Source: Siphonodentalium dalli
Taxonomy: Eukaryota > Mollusca > Scaphopoda > Gadilida > Siphonodentaliidae
Assembly (NCBI GenBank): GCA_032622095.1
Contig: CP136063.1
Span: forward strand, 267,337,426-267,401,425
Direction of reading: 5' to 3'
DNA length: 64,000 bases
Under the pieces are notes generated by a model. The model searched no databases and was not told the DNA's origin. It saw only the letters and a program-made list of their open reading frames with translations. The position numbers were made by a program, and so were the translations under genes. Below are positions 38,901 through 50,900 of the stretch, piece after piece. Numbering within the stretch: position 1 is the first letter of the stretch; each line of letters begins with the position of its first letter.

Positions 38901-41900
38901 TCAGGCCTGAAGACGTGAGACAAGAAGATCAATTGGCCCTGAATGAGACTAATCAGTGATTGCCAAGGTTTACCATAATTATATCTTAAGAATCTTGTCG
39001 TCTGTCAACATGTGACATGCACAAGCTATTACAGTTAATTATTCATATGCTTTTGCTGACAACAAAATAAGGCGAACATTCAGAAATGGTGAAGCTGGTT
39101 CGAATCCCGATAAGTGCATATTTCTGATCCACGGCCAAGGAAGGTACAGTAATGCCCTAATTAATCGACTCCTTAACCACAGCATAATTATGGGTAACTT
39201 TTCAGGATTTAGTCGGAAATATGGCTTGTTGCCATTCATCGGAAAGCTCTTGAAAAGTTACCCATAATTCTGCTGTGGTTAAGGAGTTGATTACTTAGGG
39301 CATTACTGTAACTTGGTTCATGTATCTGGGCAAGTTTGTCAGCTGATTTCCTGGAGATTGTGATTTCTACTTGCAGTAGAGTGATTTCCCACTGACATAA
39401 ACAATCTGTGCAGTCTTTCCTCCCCCAACAAAACTGATAATGTCTTTATATGGCATAGTGACTGAAATGTCCTTAAACCACAATATTTACCAGAATAGCA
39501 GAACCCACAACGTTGATAGCATATTTTTTCTACACATGTGTATTTATTATGAACAAGATATGAAACAAAATATATCAGTCTTGGGTAGAGGGGAAGATAC
39601 CCAGGGTGGATGGAAAGATACCCCAAATGTGAAGAGAAAGATACCCGCGGGCGGGGGGGGGGGGGGGGGGGTGGGATGGGATCCTGGTACATCAATTTAA
39701 TAATCAAGCCATGCTCCTGGGCAACTGGTTCCTACCTGTTAGTCCAAGTTTTCTTGTACATAAACCAGCTAGGAAATATGATAGCAAGATTGATGCTGTT
39801 TTTACCCTGTGCCAATGCATATATAAGAGACCATAGGTCGCCTCGCATATATAAGAGACCATAGGTCGCCTCGCATATATAAGAGACCATAGGTCGCCTC
39901 GCATATATAAGAGACCATAGGTCGCCTCGCATATATAAGAGACCATAGGTCGCCTCGCATATATAAGAGACCATAGGTCGCCTCGCATATATAAGAGACC
40001 ATAGGTCGCCTCGCATATATAAGAGACCATAGGTCGCCTCGCATATATAAGAGACCATAGGTCGCCTCGCATATATAAAAGACCATAGGTCGCCTCGCAT
40101 ATATAAGAGACCATAGGTCGCCTCGCATATATAAGATACCATAGGTCGCCTCGCATATATAAGAGACCATAGGTCGCCTCGCATATATAAGAGACCATAG
40201 GTCGCCTCGCATATATAAGAGACCATAGGTCGCCTCGCATATATAAGAGACCATAGGTCGCCTCGCATATATAAGAGACCATAGGTCGCCTTGCATACCC
40301 TGCTGGACAAAACAAGTGTCCATTGGCACCGCGGTGTATTTGCCGTTCGGCCGCGGTGTCAGAGTTTGTAACTGCAGTTGAGCACCGCGGCCGAACGGCA
40401 AGTACACCGTGGCCCAACAGCAAGTACACTGCGGCCGAAAGGCAACTACACCGCAGCCGAACGGCATGTACAGTACACCGTGGTTAGATTTCTGGTTTGT
40501 ATCGTCTTTTTTCAGTTTAATGAACGTACACCGCGGCAACTACACCATGGCCGAACGGCAAGTACACCGCGGCCCAACTGTAGTTAGCCGGTGGAGCCGC
40601 AGTGTAGTTGCATTTCAGCCGCGGTGGCAACGCTAACTGCACCGCGGTTAGGTGGACACTTGTTTTGTCAAGCAGGGTATATAAGAGAATGCATTGGCCT
40701 AACAATTTTTTATCATTTTTTTAAAATAAATGTTTCTTACAATTTTTAGGACATAATATAAAAAAACACCCATTACCCTGCAGGGAGCCCCACACATATA
40801 TAGAAGCATATAGAAGAGTGTCGTCTGCTCATGTTTGTCTGGGGCTCTGTATGGGTGAAATTATTAAATTGTTAAAGAATACAAGAAAAAATATTAAAAT
40901 TGTAAAAAATTGTTAGGCCAATGCATTCTCTTATATATGCGAGGCGACCTATGGTCGACCACGTTATAAAACAGCATCTCGCTATCCCAATATCCGAGCT
41001 GGTATACGTATGAGCAGACTTGGACTACCTACCGGTATACTAGAATGACATTTGCTCTTGAGATATGCAAGGAAATCTCTGTTCAAAATTGGTCACTAGA
41101 ACCACCCCTTAATGTTACTTTATCATATTTATTTCCCAGATTGAATAATGTGCTACCAATAAAAGAGAAATACTATGCTATTGATTTGCCTTGGAGTAAT
41201 ATGTCTCCCATTCTCTTGAGGATAACTAACACATGTAAAATTTCTCGGAATCGAATGCAGAGAGAGGGAGTCTGATCGTCAAAATGGAAAATTGGCCTGG
41301 TCTTGCCAGCAGCAGATCAATTGATTATTCTTGTTGGATATTTAGCACACACAGCTGCTTCTCTTAATGTAATCATCTCATAGCCAGATCAGCAATGCTG
41401 CTCTCAATCTAGCATTATTACTATTATAATTAATATAACAAGTACATTGCATCCTATATCATCTGCAAAGATGGCTTTATGCTGAGGTTTATATACCCCA
41501 AAACAATCCCCCCCCCCCCCCCCCCCCCCCCCCCCCGCAACACAGTTGTGGGGCTTATACTGAAATCAGCTTGTTCGTCGTCTGTCCTTGGACACAAATT
41601 TGTCCAGAGTTGTTTTTCTCAGTTGTTTTTTTATCATTTTCCATGAAACTTGGCACAGACATCAACCACCATGGATAGGAACCTGTGCACCTGCGATTAT
41701 GAGGTCTGTCTGACTTTTCTTTTTTCGGGGAGTTATCCCCCTTTTTCGACTTAGAAAATGTTCAATACAGGGGTTAACCTTTGTCCAAGCTTTTATTCCT
41801 ACATTTTTTATTCAAGTTTTTAAAAACTTGGCACAGATATTTATAGTACCATGGAAACCTATGCACCTGCGATTATGAAGTCTGTGTGAATTTTTTTGTG

Positions 41901-44900
41901 GAGTTATTCCCCTTTTTCGACTTAGAACATTTTCATTTAACTTAATGTTTACTGACATGTGAAACATCTTAGTGTTTTAAAAACATGGGGGGTATCATAT
42001 GTCTCTCATAGGGAGCCTTGCATACATACATCGCTATAGAATGCACTGGCTTACAATGTCATGGTAAATATATATTGTTAGACCAAGCCATCCTCTCATA
42101 TATGCGAGGCTCCCAATCTAACAAAACTCAGACCGTGTTTCATTTCAATCAACTTATGGTCTGAAGACTCTCATGGTTAAAATTATTTCAAACGAGAGAA
42201 ATCTAGCCAATACTCAGCGAGCGATGCCTTGATTGACCTATGAATAGCTTCTTGCAAATGCAATTAATATTAACTTACTCATACAAGCCACACCCGCAGC
42301 ATTTGACTGCAATCTCATGAAGTCATCATATAAACTACACGTTAGTGTCGCGTATCTTAACTGAATAAATGTCGTATGTTCAAAATCAAAACTAACGTAC
42401 GTTTATTCATAATTGGGAAATGTTCAGACAGAACTGTATTTGCAAAGATATTCAAAAAAATACTATTTTCTCCTAACATACGGATATTACGTCACGTGCC
42501 AAATAAGGATAATTACAACTTTGTGGTAAATTCCAAGTCCGTATTGTAAACAAGGAGATGACGCAACATGACCGCCGTAGAGCTCAATAAAATTTATATA
42601 GCCTGCTTATCGCTATATTTTCATTACATTGTTCTTTATTATATAGCATCTGCATTGCTAAATTTGTATTCTGCATGTACAGTGAAGCAATTAACCTTGA
42701 GAGCATTTTATTGCACGCAAGAAGAGTGACAACTCTTAAATGTTTACATGACCTCGGGCGCACGTGTGTAGATCTATTTGTGTATCGCAATGATAAACAC
42801 TGCCTTATGAATATTAATAAGATTTCACAAACAATGGAATTTCCCCTTCATCTCTGAAATCAGATTCCATGCGAGTGTCATCAGATGTAGATGAAAGTAA
42901 TGAGATGGGAGCTGCACTGGTGCAGCATTAAAGACTCTGTGCCAGTGCATTCTCTCATATAGGCGAGTCTCTCATAGGGAGCCTCGCATATATACATGCT
43001 ATAGAATGCATTGGCTTACAATGTCAAGGTAAATATATATTGTTAGACCAAGGCATCCTCTCATATATGCGAGGCTCCCTATGGGAGACTCGCCTATATG
43101 AGAGATGATCGAGAGAATGCCCTGGCACAGAGTCTTTAATGCTGCAGCAGTGCAGCTCCCATCATGAAAGGGTTAAAAATTAACTAGAGGTGTGACTGTC
43201 CCAATGGGACTGAGGATTACAAAATATAAAATTATTTTTATACGCCCTTAATTAGCAGATATTTTGTAATATGTCTCTGTTACGCATTGGCGCAGGGTTT
43301 TCGCAAAATTTCATGAAGCTCCAGTCATGAAAGGGTTAATGGCCATCAACTTCAAAAGAGATGAACGGACAAAACCTGTTGTACACATGAATGTGGATAT
43401 TGACAGTAAATTAATTCCCCCCCTCCCAATGATATCTCAATTGTTTGAACAAATTGTCATCAGACTGAACACAATAGACCTTTCCACAGCTGTCAATAGA
43501 ATAATTTTTAGCAGATATTTTCTACCAATCAGCACCTGAGCTGGTCGCTTGCTGCATTGAAAATTCTTTGTTCACCCTAAATTTGTAAGCTGTAAATACT
43601 TTCAGTGTTAATTTGCCTGTGTTCAAACAATTTTTCTGTTTTCAAATCATAATGTACTGAAATTTTTATCCATGATTGTAATACTGTTTTTATTTTGCAT
43701 CATATTTTTTACAAATTCACAAACAAGATTAAAAGAAGGTGTGTTCTGGGTGTGTATTATAGCATATAGCCAGGTGCTGTACAGCTATTTAATTTTTTTC
43801 TGCAGACCCTTTAACTCCTAACAACTGTAAGCTCATGCCACTGATGAATATGTGTGGAAACATCTATTGGAAGAAGGCTTACCCAAGCCGTTTTGGTGCC
43901 ATCCTGGCCCTTGAGGCAACTCTATCACTCCCCCCTCCCCCCCCCACACACACAATTACAGTAATGCTCTAAATAATCGACTCCTTAACCACAGCAGAAT
44001 TATGGGTAACTTTTCAGGATTTAGTCGGAAATATGGCTTGTTGCCATTCATCGGAAAGCTCTCACTGATGTGGTTAAGGAGTCGATTATTTAGAGCATTA
44101 CTGTATGTATGCTTACACTGAAAACTGTGACAGGGGAGTCACAAATCAATTGCATAATTTCCTAGACAAATTAGTGTCATCAGATTTAATTGGATTGAAG
44201 CCTTCCCAGAGTCGTCAGACTTAATGGGAGTAGAGCATTCCCGGTGTCATCCCGGGCCTTTCATGTGGCTGATTATTCTTGCCCACACATACAATCACAC
44301 ATGAATTCTAGACAGCAGGCATAGTGAGCTGAGTATATATTGGCGACCATAGCAGACTGGAAAGATCCAATTACACCTCCGCATGCCAGAAAAAAGACTA
44401 GATAACTCAATACTCGATCCTGTTTGGATCATTCACCGATGAGCGATTTTAATGAAAAGAACGAATCTGATCTTTGTAATGTGGGATATCATTGTGACAC
44501 TTGTTAGCACCAAGGGCAATATAACTTTGCTATTTAACAACTTTTTGGCCTGTCCTCCTGCATCTCTTATCTTTTCAAAAGTGGGAGGCAACAAATGCAA
44601 TTATATAACTTGGGTTAGTGCCTGCAAATAGTGTGTATGTCATTTGCAGAATGAGGTCCCCAGAGGGTGAATTTAGTGATGCTATCCCTCACAGTGGGCT
44701 AGCATCACCAAATTCACCCCTGGGGACCTCATTCTGTTTGGGTCGAGATCTCATCTTCGGGGAAGTCTCTCAAAGTCTCAAATACACATTGTTTTTAGTT
44801 ACTTTTTCCCTTGTGGGAAGACACACTCTTCATCAAGGGAACTTCAATCTGATCCTAGGTCTCACATTGCAGTTAACCCTTTGAGTGCCAGGGGCCGATC

Positions 44901-47900
44901 TCATCGGCCCTAAACCTACAAAATAAGTCTGTTAAAGAATATAAGAATAAATTATTAAATTGTAAAAAAAAAAACTCGCATTGGACCTGGCACTCAAAGG
45001 GTTAAGGCCTAAGCAGAATGAGGTTCCCAGAGGGTGAATTTGGTGATGCTAGCCTATGGGGACCTCACTCAGTGAACGACAGACACACTATTTGCAGTGG
45101 GAGCTTTCCGATGAATGGCAACAAGCCATATTTCCGACTAAATCCTGAAAAATTATCCATAATTCTGCTGTAGTTAAGGAGTCGATTATTTAGGGTTTAG
45201 CTTTATTTAGTTTCTGGGGTATAAAATAATAAGTATGAATCGTAGACACCTGTCTGGAAATGCTTCTATCAATTAATATTGATCTTATTTCGATTTTTCT
45301 GATATAATACATACATCCTTTCGGGAGAGTTTTATTGGCTGTTTTTACTACAGAAACTTCAGGCAAACTTGCATAAACCGTCGGAGAATACCTGGAGTGT
45401 AGAGGGAGGTGGAGAAATCAATATTAGCACCCTCAATTAAGGCAAATTTCATTTCAACTAAAAGATTTAACCATGATTTATGCTCGGTTTATAGCAACCA
45501 CCAAGGGTGCTTATACTTAAGGCAGGTGAATGACGTCATATAATTATTTCTATATTCATCAGTGATTTTTCAAGATCACGTGACTTCCGGTTAGCAACTG
45601 TGTGGAGATTGCAAAAAACGCGGAATAGGAAATGAAGCATCGCGATAAAAATGAAAGTAACTACTTCACAACTTATGAAGAATTCACATGTGATTTAAGT
45701 CTATTAATTTCATTTAGACCAAATTCGTTGGTCAGCTTAATGAAAACGAAAAATAAAGAAGTCATGACGATAATCCAGACAAGATTTTACAATCCATGAC
45801 ACGTCTTGTCAATTTGGTATGTCGTCTCCGTTGTGACCACTGCATGATGATACATAAATTATTCTTAGCGAAAAATTGCAAATTTGAAGCACATCATGTG
45901 TGGTTGCTCCACTACGTGTCACATACGATTCATATTAGCCTAATACTATACATAATCTTCAGTTTTGTCTGTATGTTATTCATAAGAAAATAGAAAATTG
46001 AGTTTTATAAAAATTATTTTGTTGTTGTAAATGTGGCCCAGAAGAGATATACTATCATTGACCCTTTGATAATGGGAGCTGCATTGGTACAGCATTAAAG
46101 ATCCTGTGCCAGTGCATTCTCTTATATATGCAAGTCGCCCATAAGGAGCCTCACATATATAAGAAAATGCACTGGCTTACAAGGTCAGGGTAAATATTGT
46201 TAGACCAATGCATTCTCTTATATATGTGAAGCTCCCATGGGAGACCTGCATATATAAGAGAATGCATTGGCACAGGGTTTTCACAAAATTTCAGGAAGCT
46301 CCAGTCATGGAAGGGTTAACCCTTTACCCAACAAACCGGCCAAAAACGGCCAAATAAAGCTGCAACAGCCTAAATTATCTTGGGTCTCTCTCAATAAAAC
46401 CATACAAATATGGATATCATTGGAACCGGCTCATTGACCACATTGTGATGGTTACAGTTATGCCCTGTGCCAATGCATTATCTTATATATGCGAGTCGAC
46501 CATAGGTCGCCTCGCATATATAAGAGAATGCATTGGCCTAAAAAAGATCTTTTTTTAACACTTTTTACCATTTTTAGCTCAACTTTACTTTGTAAAGTTT
46601 GAGCTATTGCCATGGCTTTGTCGTCCGTCGTCCGTGTGTGCGTGTGTGCGTGTGTACGTAAGGCGTCAACAATGCAGTCTACAGGTCGTACCTTTGGTCG
46701 GATCATTATGAAATTTGTCATAGCTGTTGACATCAACATTTAGACCAGAATGATTAATTTTGGGGTCATTCGGTAAAAAAACATGGCCGCCAGTGGCCAT
46801 CTTGCATTTCAAAATTCAATCCATTAGCACGGGCTACAGGGCGTACTGTTTGTCTGATCGTCATGAAATTTGTCATGGATGTTAATATTGACATGTAGAT
46901 GGGAACGAGTAATTTTGGGGTCATTTGGCCCAAAAACATGGCGGCCAGCAGCCATCTTGGATTTTACTCTTTGTATGACTAAATTCTTTAGCACGGGCTA
47001 CAGGTCGTACCTTTAGTCTGATCATCATAAAATTTGTCATGGATGTTAATATTGACATGTAGATGGGAACGAGTAATTTTGGGGTCATTTGGCCCAAAAA
47101 CATGGCCGCCAGCAGCCATCTTGGATTTTACTCTTTGTATGACTAAATCCTTTAGCACGGGCTACAGGTCGTGCTTTTAGTCTGATCATCATAAAATTTG
47201 TCATGAATGTTGATTATAACATGTAGATGGGAACGAGTCATTTTGGGGTCGTTCGGCCAAAAAACATGGCCGCCAGCAGGCATCTTTGATTTTACTCTTT
47301 GTATGACTAAATCCTTTAGCACGGGCTACAGGTCGTACCTTTAGTCCGATCATCATAAAATTTGTCATGGCTGTTGAAATTGGAATGTAGATGGGAACGA
47401 GTCATTTTGGGGTCATTCGGACAAAAAACAATGGCCGCCAGCGGCCATCTTGGATTTCAAAATTCAATCCATTAGCACGGGCCACAGGTCGTACTGTTCG
47501 TCTGATCATCATGAAATTTGTCATGGATGTTAATATTGACATGTAGATGGGAACGAGTAATTTTGGGGTCATTTGGCCCAAAAACATGCCCGCCAGCAGC
47601 CATCTTGCATTTTACTCTTTGTATGACTAAATCCTTTAGCATGGGCTGCAGGTCGTACCTTTAGTCTGATCATCATCAAATTTGTCATGGATGTTAATAT
47701 TGACATGTAGATGGGAACGAGTAATTTTGGGGTCATTTGGCCCAAAAACATGCCCGCCAGCAGCCATCTTGCATTTTACTCTTTGTATGACTAAATCCTT
47801 TAGCATGGGCTGCAGGTCGTACCTTTAGTCTGATCATCATAAAATTTGTCATGAATGTTAATAATGACATGTAGATGGGAACGAGTCATTTTGGGGTCAT

Positions 47901-50900
47901 TCGGCCAAAAAACATGGCCCCCAGCAGGCATCTTTGATTTTACTCTTTGTATGACTAAATCCTTTAGCACGGGCTACAGGTCGTACCTTTAGTCTGATCA
48001 TCATAAAATTTGTCATGGCTGTTGAAATTGGAATGTAGATGGGAACGAGTCATTTTGGGGTCATTCGGACAAAAAACATGGCCGCCAGCGGCCATCTTGG
48101 ATTTCAAAATATAATCCATTAGCACGGGCCACAGGTCGTACTGTTTGTCTGATCATCATGAAATTTGTCATGGATGATAATATTGACATGTAGATGGGAA
48201 CGAGTAATTTTGGGGTCATTCGGCCAAAAAACATGGCCGCCAGCAGCCATCTTGGATTTTACTCTTTGTGTGACTAAATCCTTTAGCACGGGCTACAGGT
48301 TGTACCTTTAGTCTGATCATCATAAAATTTGTCGTGAATGTTAATAATGACATGTAGATGGGAACGAGTCATTTTAGGGTCATTCGGCCAAAAAACATGG
48401 CCGCCAGCAGCCATCTTGGATTTTACTCTTTGTATGACTAAATTCTTTAGCATGGACTACAGGTCGTACCTTTAGTCTGATCGTCCTAAACATTTTCATG
48501 GATGTTAACGATGACATGTAGATGGGAACGACTCATTTTGGGGTCATTCGGCCGAAAACATGGCCGCCAGCAGCCATCTTGGATTTTACTTTTCTCTTCA
48601 TGTATAGTATTAGACATTCAACTTTCCACATTCCTAATCGCTCCATTGACTGTAATACATTAAATTATTCCCTTTCCAAGTTGAGCTATAGTGTCATTGA
48701 CACTTTCATTTCTTACATTCTTTTAACAATTTTATAATTTTTAATGTGTTAAGCCAATGCATTCTCTTATATATGCGAGGCGACCTATGGTTGACTCGCA
48801 TATATAAGAGAATGCATTGGCACAGGGCCGTTCTGTTGGGTAAAGGATTAAAGACAGATCGATTTACTCTTGGTGTTCAACCCTTTGATTACTGAATAGA
48901 TGCTCCCATTCTGTTCTAAAAGTGTACATTGGAATAGTCTATTATTTATTTTCAGGAATGTTCAGATTCTCTATATGTAGATGGCAGACAGAGAAACATG
49001 CTACAGATTTTCATTCATAATTTAATAAGTTTAAAACAGCATAAGGTTTGTTGAAATGAATTTAGCTGAATTATTTGTGTTTCTCTATTGAGTTACATAT
49101 ATATCTGAATGACGGCCATATTCATGATCTTTTATTTCTTTCACAGCCATAATGTTGAAGATGGGGTGGAGTTACCAGATGCAATTCAAGAAGCGTCTCA
49201 AGCTCTTAAACTTTTCCTCAGCAACAACTTCAGTGAGGCACGGCAAAGGATGGAACCCTGGTGAGATTTAAAACATTATAATCTATCATCTAATTAATAC
49301 CACCACAAATTATAAATTGTATGTTACAATAATGCCCTAAATAATCGAGTCCTTAACCACAACAGAATTATGGGTAATTTTTCAGGATTTAGTCGGAAAT
49401 ATGGCTTGTTGCCATTCATCGAAAAGCTCTCAGTCAGAGCTTTCCGGTGAATGGCAACAAGGCATATTTCCGACTAAATCCTGAAAAATTACCCATAATT
49501 CTGCTGTGGTTATGGAGTCGATTATTTAACCCTTTGAGTGCCAGGTCCGATTTTTGTATCAACCCATATACCCTGTGCCAATGCATTCTCTTATATATGC
49601 GAGTCGACCATAGGTTGCCTCGCATATATAAGAGAATGCATTGGTTTAAGAATTTTTTTTTTTACAATTTTTTTTTTTACAATTTTTTACAATTTTAATA
49701 TATTTTATTATATTCTTTAACAGACTTATTGTGTAGGTTTAGGGCCGATAATATCGGCCCCTGGCACTCAAAGGGTTAAGGGCATTAATGTATGTATTCG
49801 TCTTGTACATACCGGTACCTTATAATATGGTGCTGGACATTTGCAAAATGAGGTACCCAGGGTCTAACCCTAGTTTTTTTCGAATTTATTCGGAAAATTT
49901 GGCCACCAGCAGCCATCTTGGATTTCATATTTGAATCCATTGACACACACAACAGTCCACATTTATTGGAAAAATGCTTGAAATGAGAACAGTTTCATCT
50001 ACACAATGCAATCCCTTCACTTAAACTTTTTGACTTTCCTTGTTCTAATTTTAGCATTGCATTGACTGCTCAGCATAACGTTAAGGCGTCTCCAAGTTGA
50101 GCTACAGTGTCATTGACACTTTCATTTATTTTCACTAAGAGCTACAATAATGTGAACTGATTGAAAGTAAATCATAAATATAAACCACAATAATCACTGA
50201 TTATCATTTCAGTGCTGACTGGAGCATGTACCATGCCTTAGGTTACGGAACCATCCTATATATCCAAGCTGTAATGACATTTGATATGGTAAGTTCATGA
50301 AAACAATTCATCTGAACTGATCTAAAATTGACTCGGTTCAGTGCTTATCTGAGCTAATTTGACAGGAGCAATTTTGATCAGACTGGTGTATTTTACACCT
50401 GTGAGTTAGACATATGACATGTAGAATAATACATTGCAATGCAATTCATGAGTTTATTTAAAGGTACTCAATTCGATCAGATGCTCCTATATTACTATTT
50501 CTTTGGCTTCGGGGGGAGCTTTCCGATGAATGGCAACAAGCCATATTTCCGACTAAATTCTGAAAAGTTACCCATAATTCTGCTGTGGTTAAGGAGTCGA
50601 TTACTTAGAGCATTACTGTAGTTACCTTGTAGAACAGTAAATATCATACACTGTTCTTTCCCAATTATTGCCATAGTGCTACAATTACTACTATTCTAGA
50701 TAATTTTGTCAAGAATGACGGGAGCTAATTTTAGCACATGTTTATTGATGATCTGCCCGTCTGTGCGTATGTTTGTCCTGCTTATAACAACTTTGGAGTT
50801 CTCTATCTAAGTCATCATTGGTCAGATTTGCTCATAAACCAGCATGGGGAAAAAAGCCTGATTATAGTTAGCCTGTCATTTGCAGAATGAGGTCCCCAGA

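Larger units (their letters stand above)
3310..49146 (+). other. intron 1 of TTC39-like gene, about 45.8 kb
   Basis: Starts GTATGG and ends ctttcacag. It contains the FLYWCH gene on the opposite strand, the two G-rich minisatellite blocks, the 12.7 kb 71 bp array, the 164 bp higher-order repeat and more than 20 MITE copies. I found no other TTC39 exon in it. The intron extent depends on exon 3278-3309 being genuine. Confidence 0.62.

Noticed and set aside
39091-39108. Perfect pol III B-box-like ggttcgaatcccg
   Set aside because: No A box or pairing acceptor stem at the right distance; a lone B box is not enough for a tRNA or SINE call.
39339-39707. 122-codon - strand ORF with a poly-proline run
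   Set aside because: The prolines come from the poly-G tract; the rest has no recognised domain and no splice context.
39815-40295. Possible CRISPR array because of regular 28 bp repeats
   Set aside because: Repeats are directly contiguous without unique spacers, in a eukaryotic context, and derive from a MITE hairpin.
39704-40539. Three overlapping - strand ORFs of 192-245 codons with a repeated CEATYGLLYMRGDLW-type peptide
   Set aside because: They arise from the 28 bp tandem array, which has no stops in any frame of that strand and a period not divisible by 3. The same peptide pattern in all three frames shows it is not a protein gene.
45632-45799. 55-codon ORF downstream of the E-box/ETS motif as a first TTC39 exon
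   Set aside because: No donor that leaves two bases to match the phase of the exon at 49147, and no similarity to known TTC39 N-termini.
46921-47751. Several 60-codon - strand ORFs starting MFLGQMTPKLLVPIYMS
   Set aside because: They repeat once per 164 bp satellite monomer and are shadows of that repeat.
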